The notes beneath the pieces are model-generated. The model saw only the letters and a program-made list of their open reading frames with translations, had not been told where the DNA came from and made no database searches. From Bdellovibrionales bacterium (lineage in GTDB: Bacteria; Bdellovibrionota; Bdellovibrionia; Bdellovibrionales; UBA1609), in contig JAHDFM010000018.1 in assembly GCA_020628165.1 (NCBI GenBank), positions 1 to 64,000 on the forward strand: 64,000 nucleotides of DNA, read 5' to 3'. The position numbers and the translations under genes are program-made. The first letter of the stretch is position 1, and each line of letters starts with the position of its first letter. Shown here one piece after another: positions 20,998 through 29,840 of the stretch.

Positions 20998-21123
20998 TTA
21001 AATCCTCAGCTCTAATAGACTTTGCTCGCACGCAGTTCCGTGGGTGTGGTGCTCGCCAGGGGCGAGCGCCGCTGCCCACGGCTGTCTGAGTACGAGCAAA
21101 GTCTATTAGAGCTGAGGATTTAA
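20998..21123. repeat. 126-bp inverted repeat with perfect 31-bp arms
   Basis: The left arm (20998-21028) and right arm (21093-21123) are exact reverse complements. The 64-bp centre is G+C-rich and itself folds: CCGTGGG with CCCACGG, and GGTGCTCGCC with GGCGAGCGCC (one wobble). The element stands out from its A+T-rich surroundings. It resembles a REP/BIME-like or MITE-like element, or a very large transcription-blocking hairpin after fusA. There is no transposase nearby. Confidence 0.85.
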
Positions 21124-21243
21124 TGCGGACCAAGTTTGAACTCCCAAAATTGAATCCTGAAAAGAGTTAAGCAGCGAAAATTGTAGGTAAAATCCACACC
21201 AATAACTCTTTTTCAAAAATAAACTTTATAACCGACATTAATG

Positions 21244-21272
21244 TTGACAATAAATGCCTGAAAACAGATACT
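21244..21272 (+). promoter_or_regulatory. Promoter candidate for the S10 operon
   Basis: TTGACA at 21244-21249 is a perfect -35 box. After a 17-nt spacer, GATACT matches the -10 consensus at four of six positions. Transcription would start about 150 nt before rpsJ, leaving a leader long enough for regulation. Confidence 0.6.
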
Positions 21273-21349
21273 CAGCAACCTGTACATCGCCCTGTTTTGG
21301 AGCTACACCCCGTAAGTCACTGAAATTACATTATTTTTGTGATACTTGA

Positions 21350-21390
21350 GGAGGTACTTGGCTTCACAAATAACGTCGACGTGCGCCTAA
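21350..21390 (+). promoter_or_regulatory. Possible leader peptide frame before rpsJ
   Basis: A strong SD-like GGAGGT (from 21350) is followed by TTG at 21358 and a frame of ten codons ending in TAA at 21388. The encoded peptide would be MASQITSTCA. The SD to TTG distance is short. It may instead be a decoy ribosome site or part of a regulatory leader. Confidence 0.3.
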
Positions 21391-21428
21391 ATTATTGAAA
21401 TGACTATTCATTTAGAAGGTAAAAATAT

Positions 21429-21749
21429 ATGCAGAGTCAAAAAATTAGAATTCGTTTAAAGGCTTTTGATCACAAATTGCTCGACCAGTCGACTAGAGAA
21501 ATCGTTGAAACTGCTCGTAGAACTGGTGCAAACATTGCCGGTCCAATCCCGTTGCCAACAAGAATCAACAGATACACTGTTTTGAGATCACCACACGTGA
21601 ACAAAAAATCTCGTGAGCAGTTTGAAGTGAGAACGCATAAAAGACTTTTAGATATATTAGAGCCAACGCAGCAAACGATTGATCAGCTTATGAAGTTAGA
21701 CTTATCAGCTGGTGTTGATGTTGAAATTAAACTTTCAGCAGATGTTTAA
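21429..21749 (+). CDS. rpsJ: 30S ribosomal protein S10
   Basis: Small-subunit head protein, also the NusE transcription factor that links NusG to the ribosome. 106 residues. The signature [20 protein letters not shown] lies around residues 34-53, and the C-terminus ends in a typical [13 protein letters not shown] is AGAAGGT. It opens the S10-spc-alpha run. Confidence 0.99.
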   Translation: MQSQKIRIRLKAFDHKLLDQSTREIVETARRTGANIAGPIPLPTRINRYTVLRSPHVNKKSREQFEVRTHKRLLDILEPTQQTIDQLMKLDLSAGVDVEIKLSADV

Positions 21750-21774
21750 ATTATAGGTTTTGGAGATTTAAATA

Positions 21775-22488
21775 ATGAGTGAAGAAATTAAAGACAATCC
21801 AGAAGTTGAAGAAGCAAAGGTTGAAGCTGCCTCTGAGGAGACTCAAGCAGAAGCGAATACCATAAAACTAAACAGTCTTTTCGCTTTCAAAAAAGGCATG
21901 TCACAAGTTTACGGTGAAAATGGCGAAGCCATTCCTGTTACTGTTTTAGAGTATAAGCCATGGGTTGTTTCGCAAATTAAAACGAAAGAAAAAGATGGCT
22001 ACGAGGCGGTTCAAATTGCTTCAACGGCTAAAAAAGCAAAAAACTCTAACAAAGCTGAAAAAGGCCACTTGTCAAAAGCAGGCTTTGAAAACGGCGCACG
22101 TTTTTTGAAAGAAGTACGTTGTGACCTACCAGAAGGTGTAAAAGTCGGCCAAAAAGTTGAGATTGAAAGCCTTCAAAAAGGTGATCGCGTTCAACTTAAA
22201 GGGAAATCTAAAGGGCGTGGCTTTGCTGGTGTTATAAAAAGATGGGGGCACGGTGGTGGTCCTGCTTCACATGGTTCTGGTTTTCACAGAAAGCCAGGTT
22301 CTATTGGTAACCGTACTGATCCTGGTCGCGTTATGCCGGGTCGTAAGTTGCCAGGTCACTACGGGGACAAGGTAAAAACAATTCCACATGTTCAAATTGT
22401 TGAAGTTATGGCAGATGAAAATGTTTTATTGGTAAAAGGTTCTGTTCCAGGTTCTAGAAACTCAATGGTTCAGTTAATTAAAGAGTAA
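21775..22488 (+). CDS. rplC: 50S ribosomal protein L3 with acidic N-terminal extension
   Basis: Early-assembly protein reaching towards the peptidyl-transferase centre. 237 residues. The conserved domain begins only at about residue 32 (LNSLFAFKKGMSQVYGENG). The preceding 30 residues are rich in Glu and Ala and absent from most L3 proteins. No in-frame alternative start lies near the domain border, and GGAG precedes the chosen ATG, so the extension looks real. The conserved GRGFAGVIKRWGHGGGPASHG loop is intact. 25 nt after rpsJ. Confidence 0.98.
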   Translation: MSEEIKDNPEVEEAKVEAASEETQAEANTIKLNSLFAFKKGMSQVYGENGEAIPVTVLEYKPWVVSQIKTKEKDGYEAVQIASTAKKAKNSNKAEKGHLSKAGFENGARFLKEVRCDLPEGVKVGQKVEIESLQKGDRVQLKGKSKGRGFAGVIKRWGHGGGPASHGSGFHRKPGSIGNRTDPGRVMPGRKLPGHYGDKVKTIPHVQIVEVMADENVLLVKGSVPGSRNSMVQLIKE

Positions 22489-22495
22489 GGTAATT

Positions 22496-23113
22496 ATGGC
22501 GTCATTAAATGTATACGATTGGAATAAAAAAGAAGTTGGTAAAGTAGAAGCTAACTCAAGCGTTTTTGAAGCTGACGTTCGTAAGGATATCCTTCATAGC
22601 GTAGTTAGGTGGCAGTTGGCTTGTAAAAGACAAGGGACTCACAAGGCTAAAACAAGAGCTGAAGTTTCTGGTGGTGGTAAAAAGCCATTCAAGCAAAAAG
22701 GAACTGGTAATGCGAGACAGGGGTCATCAAGATCTCCACTTTTAGAAAGTGGTGGTGCTGTTTTTGCTCCAAGACCAAGAGACTATTCTTATAACTTGCC
22801 AAAAAAAATCAAGAAGTTAGGCCTTAAATCAGCTCTTTCTCACTTGAACAAAGAAGGTAAGTTATTTGTTGTAAAAAGCATTGAGTCTGATGGTAAAACA
22901 AAAAACTTTGCTAATAACTTAAAAACAATGGGCTTGCAAAAGGCATTCATCGTTGATGATAAGCAGGATGAAATGGTTCAAAGAGCTACTAAAAACATTC
23001 CAAAAGTTAAATATAGCAATGCTATGGGTGTGAATGTTTACGAGCTTCTAAAATATGACAATTTAGTGATTACTGAATCTGGTTTAAAAGCTCTCGAAGG
23101 TCGTTTGAATTAA
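22496..23113 (+). CDS. rplD: 50S ribosomal protein L4
   Basis: Large-subunit protein lining the exit tunnel; in E. coli it also represses the S10 operon. 205 residues. The tunnel-loop region KPFKQKGTGNARQGSSRSPL lies at about 63-82. The start is the ATG 7 nt after the rplC stop, preceded by AAGG. The C-terminal ITESGLKALEGRL end is typical. Confidence 0.98.
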   Translation: MASLNVYDWNKKEVGKVEANSSVFEADVRKDILHSVVRWQLACKRQGTHKAKTRAEVSGGGKKPFKQKGTGNARQGSSRSPLLESGGAVFAPRPRDYSYNLPKKIKKLGLKSALSHLNKEGKLFVVKSIESDGKTKNFANNLKTMGLQKAFIVDDKQDEMVQRATKNIPKVKYSNAMGVNVYELLKYDNLVITESGLKALEGRLN

Positions 23114-23125
23114 AGGAAATTAAAT

Positions 23126-23410
23126 ATGCATTACGTAATTAAAAGACCAATTATTACTGAAAAGAACAGCCTCATTGCTGAAATGAGCAATACCTATGCT
23201 TTTGAGGTCGATAAAAAGGCTACAAAGACAGACATCAAAAAAGCTGTTGAGACACTTTTTGATGTCAAAGTCAGTTCAGTGAACACTTCTGTCTGTAGAA
23301 ACCGTTCAAAGAGAACTCGAATGGGAACAACTAAAGTTCAATATTGGAAAAAAGCACTAGTTAAATTAGCGAAGGGCGAAAAGATTGCCCTTTTTGAGGG
23401 AGCGAACTAA
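23126..23410 (+). CDS. rplW: 50S ribosomal protein L23
   Basis: Tunnel-exit protein that docks trigger factor and SRP. 94 residues, with the N-terminal [11 protein letters not shown] signature and the [17 protein letters not shown] segment. Its stop overlaps the rplB start by one base (TAATG), indicating translational coupling. Confidence 0.98.
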   Translation: MHYVIKRPIITEKNSLIAEMSNTYAFEVDKKATKTDIKKAVETLFDVKVSSVNTSVCRNRSKRTRMGTTKVQYWKKALVKLAKGEKIALFEGAN

Positions 23411-24243
23411 TGGGAATTAAAGTATACAAACCGACCTCTCCTGGTCGCAGAAATATGACAGGTTTTGACTTTAAGGAAATCACTAAGTCAAAGCCAGAAA
23501 AGTCATTGACCGAAGCTAAAAGAAGAACTGGTGCTCGAAATAACCGCGGCCGAATTACGATGAGGCATCACGGTGGTGGGCACAAGCAAAGATACAGAAT
23601 CATTGATTTCAAAAGAAACAAGAAAAATGTACCGGCAAAAGTAGCTGCGATCGAGTACGATCCAAACCGTACATGTCGTATTGCTCTTCTTTTTTATGCA
23701 GATGGTGAAAAGGCATACATCATTGCACCAATTGGTCTTAATGTTGGTGATTCAGTGATTGCAAGTGACAATGCTGATATCAAGCCAGGGAATAGTCTTT
23801 CTTTGGATGCTATTCCAACTGGTACAACGATTCACAATGTTGAGTTGAGACCAGGTAAAGGTGGTCAGCTAGCTCGCGGAGCAGGCGTTGGGGCTACTTT
23901 AGTTGCTAAGCTTGGTAAGTACTGTCAGGTCAAGCTTCCGTCTGGTGAGGTGAGACAAATTTTATCCAACTGCACAGCTACTATTGGGCAGGTTGGTAAC
24001 ACAGATAATGAAAACGTTAAAATTGGTAAAGCAGGTCGTTCTCGTTGGTTAGGTAAAAGACCTAAAGTTAGAGGTATGGCGATGAACCCAATTGATCACC
24101 CAATGGGTGGTGGTGAAGGTGTTGGTAAAGGAAACCATCCGCAAACACCTTGGGGAGTTCCGTGTAAAGGTCGTAAGACTCGAAGTAACAAGCGCACGAA
24201 CTCTATGATTATTAAACGTAGAAAAAAGAAAAACAAAGGCTAA
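23410..24243 (+). CDS. rplB: 50S ribosomal protein L2
   Basis: Binds 23S rRNA near the peptidyl-transferase centre and is needed for subunit joining. 277 residues. The N-terminal RNA-binding domain includes [20 protein letters not shown], and the C-terminal signature [16 protein letters not shown] is intact with its conserved histidine. The ATG overlaps the rplW stop. Confidence 0.99.
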   Translation: MGIKVYKPTSPGRRNMTGFDFKEITKSKPEKSLTEAKRRTGARNNRGRITMRHHGGGHKQRYRIIDFKRNKKNVPAKVAAIEYDPNRTCRIALLFYADGEKAYIIAPIGLNVGDSVIASDNADIKPGNSLSLDAIPTGTTIHNVELRPGKGGQLARGAGVGATLVAKLGKYCQVKLPSGEVRQILSNCTATIGQVGNTDNENVKIGKAGRSRWLGKRPKVRGMAMNPIDHPMGGGEGVGKGNHPQTPWGVPCKGRKTRSNKRTNSMIIKRRKKKNKG

Positions 24244-24252
24244 GGAGAAAGC

Positions 24253-24522
24253 GTGGCTAGATCGATTAAGAAAGGTCCATTTGTTGACTTACACCTATCA
24301 AACAAAATTGATAAGGCAAATGAGACTGGTGATAAGAAGGTTATTAAAACTTGGTCAAGAAGATCAACTGTAACTCCAGATGCTGCAGGACTAACAATTG
24401 CTGTTCACAACGGAAAAAAGTTTGTCCCGATTTATGTAACTGAAAATATGATTGGTCATAAGTTTGGTGAGTTTGCTCCTACGAGAAACTACACTGGTCA
24501 TGGCGATAAGAAGAAGAAGTAA
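24253..24522 (+). CDS. rpsS: 30S ribosomal protein S19
   Basis: Small-subunit head protein in complex with S13. 89 residues, beginning [14 protein letters not shown] after the initiator, with the [13 protein letters not shown] end. The start is GTG, preceded by AAGGAG. Nine nt after rplB. Confidence 0.98.
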   Translation: MARSIKKGPFVDLHLSNKIDKANETGDKKVIKTWSRRSTVTPDAAGLTIAVHNGKKFVPIYVTENMIGHKFGEFAPTRNYTGHGDKKKK

Positions 24523-24534
24523 TAGAGGGATATG

Positions 24535-24867
24535 ATGGAAGTGACTGCAAAATTAAGGTATGCACAAGTTGGAGCTCAAAAGGCTCGTCTCGTTGCAGAC
24601 CTAGTCAGAGGAAAAAACGTTAACGTTGCAATTAAAAACTTAACGTTTATGAAGAAGAAGTCTGCGTTTATGATCAAGAAGTTGATCGAATCAGCTGTTG
24701 CAAATGCTGAGCAAAAAAACGTCATCGATGTTGATAATCTCTTTGTTAAAATGATTACTGTTGACCAAGGGCCTTCGCAAAAAAGATTGCGCTATCGTGC
24801 TCAGGGGCGTGGTTTTGCCATTAAGAAAAAAACAAGCCACATTAACGTAACTTTGGATGAGAGGTAA
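24535..24867 (+). CDS. rplV: 50S ribosomal protein L22
   Basis: Tunnel-constriction protein that contacts all 23S domains. 110 residues from the second of two adjacent ATG codons. That one is preferred because the first lies only 1-2 nt after AGAGGGA. The [13 protein letters not shown] motif and the C-terminal hairpin region with [19 protein letters not shown] are typical. Confidence 0.97.
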   Translation: MEVTAKLRYAQVGAQKARLVADLVRGKNVNVAIKNLTFMKKKSAFMIKKLIESAVANAEQKNVIDVDNLFVKMITVDQGPSQKRLRYRAQGRGFAIKKKTSHINVTLDER

Positions 24868-24869
24868 GA

Positions 24870-25535
24870 ATGGGTCAGAAGGTAAATCCAATTGGTTTAA
24901 GAGTCGGTGTCATTAGAAGTTGGGATTCTAGGTGGTATGCTGAAGGCGAGAAGTACATTGAAAACTTGCACGAAGATTTAAGACTTAGAAAGTACATTAA
25001 GAAGAAGTTGAAGCATGCTGGTGTGGCAAAAATTGAAATGGAAAGAGCTGCACAAAAATTAAAAATCATTATTTCTACAGCAAGACCTGGTGTTGTTATT
25101 GGTAAAAAGGGAACAGGAATCGATACCCTTAAAGCTGACATCCAGAAGCGCACAAAAAACGAAGTGTTTTTAAACATTCAAGAAATCAGAAAGCCTGATC
25201 TTGATGCTCAACTTGTTTCTGAGAACATTGCTCTTCAATTAGAAAAGAGGATTTCTTGGAGACGTGCTTTGAAAAAAGCTATGGCAGCATCTGTTAGAAG
25301 TGGCGTTAGAGGGATCAAGATTATGGTCAGTGGCCGTCTTGATGGAGCAGAGATTGCTAGAACTGAGTGGTATAACGAAAAGTCCGTACCACTTCACACT
25401 TTAAGAGCAGACATAGACTATGGAACTGCGGAAGCTCTAACAACTTACGGTATTATTGGAATTAAGGTTTGGATTTATCGTGGAGATGTTTTCTCTACTA
25501 AAGAATTAGAGGAGGCAAATCGTGTTAAGTCCTAA
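24870..25535 (+). CDS. rpsC: 30S ribosomal protein S3
   Basis: mRNA-entry-channel protein with helicase activity in S3-S4-S5. 221 residues; the KH domain has [10 protein letters not shown] at about 72-81. It starts 2 nt after rplV and overlaps rplP by 14 nt. Its partner S4 is not encoded in the usual place downstream. Confidence 0.98.
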   Translation: MGQKVNPIGLRVGVIRSWDSRWYAEGEKYIENLHEDLRLRKYIKKKLKHAGVAKIEMERAAQKLKIIISTARPGVVIGKKGTGIDTLKADIQKRTKNEVFLNIQEIRKPDLDAQLVSENIALQLEKRISWRRALKKAMAASVRSGVRGIKIMVSGRLDGAEIARTEWYNEKSVPLHTLRADIDYGTAEALTTYGIIGIKVWIYRGDVFSTKELEEANRVKS

Positions 25536-25929
25536 AAGAGTTAAGTGGCGTAGACAACACCGCGGCGATTACAGAGGATTTGCTTATAGAGGTTCAAGTC
25601 TGAACTTTGGAGACTATGCTCTTATCGTGACTGAAGCTGGTCGAATCACATCAAGACAAATTGAAGCAAGTCGTATTGCTGTCAGCCGTTCCGTGAAAAG
25701 GGGTGGTAACCTTTGGATTCGAATTTTTCCTGACTTACCGATCACTAAGAAGCCTATTCAGGTTCGTATGGGTAAAGGTAAAGGGGCTCCAGATCTTTGG
25801 GTGGCTAAAGTAAAGCCGGGTCGTATTGTTTTTGAAATTAACGGTGTAACTAGAGAACAGGCCGAAGAAGCTTTCCGTCTTGCCTCTCATAAGTTGCCTT
25901 TGAAAACTAAATTTTTGGCAAGGGATTAA
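25522..25929 (+). CDS. rplP: 50S ribosomal protein L16
   Basis: Binds near the A site on the large subunit. 135 residues, starting [19 protein letters not shown] from a GTG inside the end of rpsC, with GAGGAGG as SD. The [21 protein letters not shown] segment is typical. Confidence 0.98.
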   Translation: MLSPKRVKWRRQHRGDYRGFAYRGSSLNFGDYALIVTEAGRITSRQIEASRIAVSRSVKRGGNLWIRIFPDLPITKKPIQVRMGKGKGAPDLWVAKVKPGRIVFEINGVTREQAEEAFRLASHKLPLKTKFLARD

Positions 25930-25931
25930 AG

Positions 25932-26120
25932 ATGAAGTTTGCTGATATTAAAAATTTAAAAGCAGAAGAGCTGAGAAAGCAAGTGACTGAACTTAGAAAC
26001 CAGCTTTTTGAAGCTAAGATGAAACAAAGTTTAGGGCAATTGAACAATACGGATCAGATCAGACAAATTCGTAGAGACATTGCTAGATACAAAACTGCAA
26101 TGACAATGGCGAAGGCATAG
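25932..26120 (+). CDS. rpmC: 50S ribosomal protein L29
   Basis: Small helical protein at the tunnel exit, next to L23. 62 residues with [20 protein letters not shown] and the [13 protein letters not shown] signature. Two nt after rplP. Confidence 0.96.
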   Translation: MKFADIKNLKAEELRKQVTELRNQLFEAKMKQSLGQLNNTDQIRQIRRDIARYKTAMTMAKA

Positions 26121-26128
26121 GACTAATT

Positions 26129-26410
26129 ATGAGCGATGTAGTTAAAAAAAGAGGACGTTTAAATCAGGTTATCGGAGAAGTTGTTTCTGATAAAATGGAT
26201 AAGACTATTTCTGTTAAGATCTTCCGTTTGGTAAAGCATCCAAAATACGGAAAGTACATTCGTACATCTTCTATCTTTAAAGCGCACGATGAAAAGAACG
26301 TCGCTAAAATGGGTGATAAAGTTGAGATTTATGAAACTCGCCCAAGAAGTAAGACAAAAAGATGGATGTTAAAAGAAGTTCTAGAAACAGCTGCAAGTAA
26401 AGGAGTGTAA
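26129..26410 (+). CDS. rpsQ: 30S ribosomal protein S17
   Basis: Primary 16S rRNA-binding protein with an OB fold. 93 residues. [16 protein letters not shown] is the conserved N-terminal strand pair, and [14 protein letters not shown] the C-terminal motif. About ten residues longer at the ends than the shortest family members. Confidence 0.97.
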   Translation: MSDVVKKRGRLNQVIGEVVSDKMDKTISVKIFRLVKHPKYGKYIRTSSIFKAHDEKNVAKMGDKVEIYETRPRSKTKRWMLKEVLETAASKGV

Positions 26411-26414
26411 TCAG

Positions 26415-26783
26415 ATGATACAGATGCAATCTAAATTAAAAGTGGCTGATAACTCTGGAGCTAAACTCGTCCAGTGCATTAAAGTTTTAGGTGGTAGCCG
26501 TAGAAGAACGGCTTCTGTTGGAGACATTATCGTTGTTTCGATCAAAGATGCTTTGCCAAAATCAAAAGTTAAAAAAGGTGATGTTGCAAAGGCTGTGATT
26601 GTTCGCACAATTCATAAGTTAAGACGTCCTGATGGCAGTTACATTCGTTTTGATGAGAACTCAGCTGTGTTAATCAACAACAACAAAGAGCCGATCGGAA
26701 CACGTATTTTTGGACCTGTTGCTAGAGAGCTTCGTGCTGGCAGCTATATGAAGATTATTTCACTAGCGCCTGAAGTGCTATAA
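26415..26783 (+). CDS. rplN: 50S ribosomal protein L14
   Basis: Interface protein of the large subunit and docking site for the silencing factor RsfS. 122 residues, beginning [17 protein letters not shown]. Next comes rplE after 14 nt; the rplX gene (L24), which normally stands between them, is absent. Confidence 0.98.
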   Translation: MIQMQSKLKVADNSGAKLVQCIKVLGGSRRRTASVGDIIVVSIKDALPKSKVKKGDVAKAVIVRTIHKLRRPDGSYIRFDENSAVLINNNKEPIGTRIFGPVARELRAGSYMKIISLAPEVL

Positions 26784-26797
26784 TTTGGAGATAGAAA

Positions 26798-27340
26798 GTG
26801 AGTAACTTAGAAAACAAATACAAAAATGAAATTGCAGCCAGCTTGAAGACAAAACTTCAACTGCAAAACACAATGCAAATTCCTAAAATAGAAAAAGTAG
26901 TTATCAATATGACTTACAGTGATGCTGTTAAGAACTCAAAACTACTTAATAAGACGGCTGATGAGCTAACAGCTATTACAGGTCAAAAAGCAGTGATCAC
27001 AAAAGCAAAAAAGGCGATCTCGAACTTTAAGTTAAGAGAAGGAATGCCTTTAGGTGCTAAGGTGACATTGCGACGTGAAAAAATGTGGGCTTTTTTAGAT
27101 AAGCTTGTTCACTTTACAATTCCAAGAGTGAGAGACTTTCGTGGTTTATCGCCAAAAGGATTTGATGGACGTGGTAACTATAACATGGGTATGAAAGAAC
27201 AAATCGTTTTCCCAGAAGTGAACTACGACAAAGTGGATAAAATTAGAGGGATGAATATTACAATTTGCACATCGAGCAATGACGATGCTGGTGGTAAGGC
27301 TTTGTTAGAAGCTTTAGGAATGCCCTTTAAAAAGAATTAA
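26798..27340 (+). CDS. rplE: 50S ribosomal protein L5
   Basis: Central-protuberance protein that binds 5S rRNA. 180 residues, with the signature IPKIEKVVINM at about 28-38 and RVRDFRGLSPKGFDGRGNYNMG at about 111-132. GTG start after TTGGAG. rpsH follows after 23 nt, so rpsN (S14) is missing from its usual slot. Confidence 0.98.
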   Translation: MSNLENKYKNEIAASLKTKLQLQNTMQIPKIEKVVINMTYSDAVKNSKLLNKTADELTAITGQKAVITKAKKAISNFKLREGMPLGAKVTLRREKMWAFLDKLVHFTIPRVRDFRGLSPKGFDGRGNYNMGMKEQIVFPEVNYDKVDKIRGMNITICTSSNDDAGGKALLEALGMPFKKN

Positions 27341-27363
27341 TTTGAAGATTTAGGAGAATTTGA

Positions 27364-27753
27364 ATGGATACAATTGGAAACTTTTTAACTAGAATACGCA
27401 ATGCAGGTATGGCAAAGCACGAAAAAGTGGATTTACCTAACTCAAACATGCGTGTTGGTTTGGCTAAAGTTTTAAAAGACGCTGGTTACATCAGAAGCTA
27501 CAAAGTTGCTAAAGATGGCAAGCAAGGTGTGATGAGGGTATATCTTCGTTACGATCAAGAAGGGCGTCATTCAATTAAAAAAATTCACAGGGTAAGTACA
27601 CCAGGTAAGAGAATCTATGTGTCTGCTGGAGACATTCCTCAAGTGAGATCAGGTTTTGGTTTGGCGATACTTAGCACAAACAAAGGTGTTTTAAGCGGCG
27701 AAGAAGCAGCTCAACAAAATGTTGGTGGCGAACTTCTTTGTAAGGTTTGGTAG
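27364..27753 (+). CDS. rpsH: 30S ribosomal protein S8
   Basis: Primary 16S rRNA-binding protein; in E. coli the translational repressor of the spc operon. 129 residues, with the N-terminal DTIGNFLTRIRNAGMAKHEK and the C-terminal GGELLCKVW signature. SD is TAGGAGAA. Confidence 0.98.
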   Translation: MDTIGNFLTRIRNAGMAKHEKVDLPNSNMRVGLAKVLKDAGYIRSYKVAKDGKQGVMRVYLRYDQEGRHSIKKIHRVSTPGKRIYVSAGDIPQVRSGFGLAILSTNKGVLSGEEAAQQNVGGELLCKVW

Positions 27754-27761
27754 GTGAGATT

Positions 27762-28304
27762 ATGTCTAGAATAGGAAAGTTACCAATTACAGTTGAAAAA
27801 GGCGTTGAGGTTAATATTTCAGACGCGAATATTGTGACTGTTAAGAATGGAAAAAAATCAGAAGTTATCAATGTGAACCCATCTTTAACGGTTAAGCTTG
27901 AAGACGGTTCAGTTGTTTTAACAAGAAATAACGATGAAGCTCAGACTCGTGCTTATCACGGACTGTACAGAACTCTTATTTCGAATGCTGTACAAGGTGT
28001 TACTAAGGGTTGGCAGAAAACACTTGAATTGAATGGTGTTGGTTATAGGTCTGCAGTTAAAGGTAAAAGCCTTGAGTTAAACTTAGGTTACTCACACCCA
28101 ATTAACTATGCCATCCCAGAAGGCATTGAAATCAAAGTTGAAAAGAACACAACTGTACATGTGTCTGGAAGTAGCAAAGCTTTGGTGGGTCAAGTGGCCG
28201 CCAAAATTAGAAGTTTTAGACCACCAGAGCCTTATTTGGGTAAGGGTGTGAAATATAGTGATGAAGTGATTAAACGTAAAGCTGGTAAGTCGGCTGGTAA
28301 GTAA
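27762..28304 (+). CDS. rplF: 50S ribosomal protein L6
   Basis: Large-subunit protein next to the factor-binding site. 180 residues from ATG ([15 protein letters not shown]). The frame is open from a TTG at 27747, but AGGTGAG precedes the chosen ATG at normal distance. The C-terminal signature [12 protein letters not shown] is present. Confidence 0.97.
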   Translation: MSRIGKLPITVEKGVEVNISDANIVTVKNGKKSEVINVNPSLTVKLEDGSVVLTRNNDEAQTRAYHGLYRTLISNAVQGVTKGWQKTLELNGVGYRSAVKGKSLELNLGYSHPINYAIPEGIEIKVEKNTTVHVSGSSKALVGQVAAKIRSFRPPEPYLGKGVKYSDEVIKRKAGKSAGK

Positions 28305-28315
28305 GGAGTAGGTCC

Positions 28316-28693
28316 GTGAGATTAACGCTTAAGAAAAAAACAAGTGTTCGCGTGAAGACTAAGCTTAAGAATAAAGCTAGAATTCGCAAAAAAGTGATTG
28401 GTACTCCTGAGCGCCCACGTTTAACTGTTTTCAGAAGTGGTAAGCACACATATGCTCAAATTGTTGACGACACGAACCATAAGACATTGGTTTGCGCTTC
28501 AACAGTTGAGAAGTCTTTCACTGAAAAGTTAAAAAGCAACAAAGATGCTGCCACAAAAGTTGGAAAGTTGATTGCTGAAAGAGCCAAAGAAAAAAATATT
28601 GAGTCTGTGGTCTTTGATCGTAGTGGTTATGTTTATCACGGTCGAGTGAGTGCTTTAGCAGATAGTGCTAGAGAGTCTGGATTAAAATTTTAA
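28316..28693 (+). CDS. rplR: 50S ribosomal protein L18
   Basis: 5S rRNA-binding protein of the central protuberance. 125 residues. GTG start after AAGGAGTAGG. A basic N-terminal tail is followed by [20 protein letters not shown], and the C-terminus has the typical [20 protein letters not shown]. Confidence 0.98.
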   Translation: MRLTLKKKTSVRVKTKLKNKARIRKKVIGTPERPRLTVFRSGKHTYAQIVDDTNHKTLVCASTVEKSFTEKLKSNKDAATKVGKLIAERAKEKNIESVVFDRSGYVYHGRVSALADSARESGLKF

Positions 28694-28706
28694 GGGAGAT
28701 ATTTAA

Positions 28707-29177
28707 GTGAATACAAACGAAAATACAGAAGCTCAAGAGCGTGTCGTAACCATCAATCGTGTTGCTAAAGTTGTTAAAGGTGGTCGTAGATTTTCATTCT
28801 CAGCCCTAGTTGTCGCCGGCACTGGTAAAGGTGATGTTGGTTTTGGAACTGGCAAAGCAGGTGAAGTCCCTGAAGCTATTGGAAAAGCTAAAAGAATAGC
28901 AGTGAAAACTATGCAGCAGTACAAACTCAAAGAAAACAGAACGATTCCACATGAAGTAGTTGGAACGTTTGGAGCAGCTAAGGTGATTCTTATCCCAGCG
29001 GCACCAGGAACAGGCGTAATTGCAGGTGGGGCTGTGCGAGCAGTTTTAGAGACTGTGGGTATTAAAGATATATTGACAAAATGTGTAGGTACACGAAACC
29101 CACACAATGCTGTGAGAGCTACTTTACAAGGCTTAGGGCAACTTGTTGATTCGAAAGTGGGCAAATTAGAAGCGTAA
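28707..29177 (+). CDS. rpsE: 30S ribosomal protein S5
   Basis: Accuracy protein that contacts S4 and S8. 156 residues. GTG start after GGGAG. The conserved [19 protein letters not shown] and [17 protein letters not shown] motifs are present. Its contact partner S4 is not encoded in this operon run. Confidence 0.98.
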   Translation: MNTNENTEAQERVVTINRVAKVVKGGRRFSFSALVVAGTGKGDVGFGTGKAGEVPEAIGKAKRIAVKTMQQYKLKENRTIPHEVVGTFGAAKVILIPAAPGTGVIAGGAVRAVLETVGIKDILTKCVGTRNPHNAVRATLQGLGQLVDSKVGKLEA

Positions 29178-29191
29178 ATTAGAGGTGTAAA

Positions 29192-29380
29192 ATGGCAAAG
29201 TCATTTAAAGTAAAGTTAGTAAAAAGTTTAATTGGAAAGACTAAAAAGCAAAAAGACACAGTGAGATGTCTTGGGTTAAAAAGAATGAACCATGAGGTCA
29301 TCATTAAAGACAACCCAGCTCAGCGCGGTGCCATTTTTAAAATTCAGCACATGTTAGAAGTCACCCCTATCAATGATTAA
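29192..29380 (+). CDS. rpmD: 50S ribosomal protein L30
   Basis: Small large-subunit protein. 62 residues with [20 protein letters not shown] and GLKRMNHEV. It stands in its usual place between rpsE and rplO. Confidence 0.96.
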   Translation: MAKSFKVKLVKSLIGKTKKQKDTVRCLGLKRMNHEVIIKDNPAQRGAIFKIQHMLEVTPIND

Positions 29381-29399
29381 TTTTTGAGGAGATTTGGTT

Positions 29400-29840
29400 A
29401 TGAACTTATTATCTGATCTAAAACCTAATACAGGATCAACACACAAGAAAAGACGAGTTGGTCGTGGTCACAGTTCTGGCTGGGGAAAGACAGCAGGAAA
29501 AGGACATAAAGGTCAAAAAGCAAGAGCGGGTGCTCCGATTAGAAGGGGTTTTGAAGGTGGTCAAACTCCATTACAAATTAGACTTCCTAAATTTGGTTTT
29601 ACCAATGGTCGCTTTAAAAAAGTTTACGAAATAGTCAACTTAAACCAACTTGCCAAGTTTGATAGCGAAGTGAATCCTGAAACTTTGAAAGAAAAAGGTG
29701 TGATTCATCAGACAAAAAGAGTTAAGATTTTAGGTAATGGCGAAATTAGTAAATCATTAACTGTTAAAGCACATAAATTTAGTGAGTCGGCTAAAAAAGC
29801 CATTGAAGCAGCTGGCGGAACTATTGAGGTAATTAAGTAG
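29400..29840 (+). CDS. rplO: 50S ribosomal protein L15
   Basis: Late-assembly large-subunit protein. 146 residues from ATG ([12 protein letters not shown]). A TTG at 29394 is too close to the SD (GAGGAG) to be the start. The long glycine- and basic-rich arm ([20 protein letters not shown]) is typical. The stop overlaps the secY start by one base. Confidence 0.97.
   Translation: MNLLSDLKPNTGSTHKKRRVGRGHSSGWGKTAGKGHKGQKARAGAPIRRGFEGGQTPLQIRLPKFGFTNGRFKKVYEIVNLNQLAKFDSEVNPETLKEKGVIHQTKRVKILGNGEISKSLTVKAHKFSESAKKAIEAAGGTIEVIK

Larger units (their letters stand above)
20775..21428. other. Gene-free gap between fusA and rpsJ
   Basis: The 654 bases contain a 126-bp inverted repeat, a promoter candidate, a possible short leader frame and the rpsJ SD, each listed separately. 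A 70-codon frame on the minus strand crosses the inverted repeat, but it has no coding character and is not called. Confidence 0.7.

Noticed and set aside
20921-21133. 70-codon frame across the long inverted repeat
   Set aside because: It depends on the palindrome sequence, has no SD, and its product shows no coding character.
28733-29164. 143-codon open frame antisense to rpsE
   Set aside because: The sense strand is certain S5. The antisense product is threonine/proline-rich as expected from reverse-complemented ribosomal codons.
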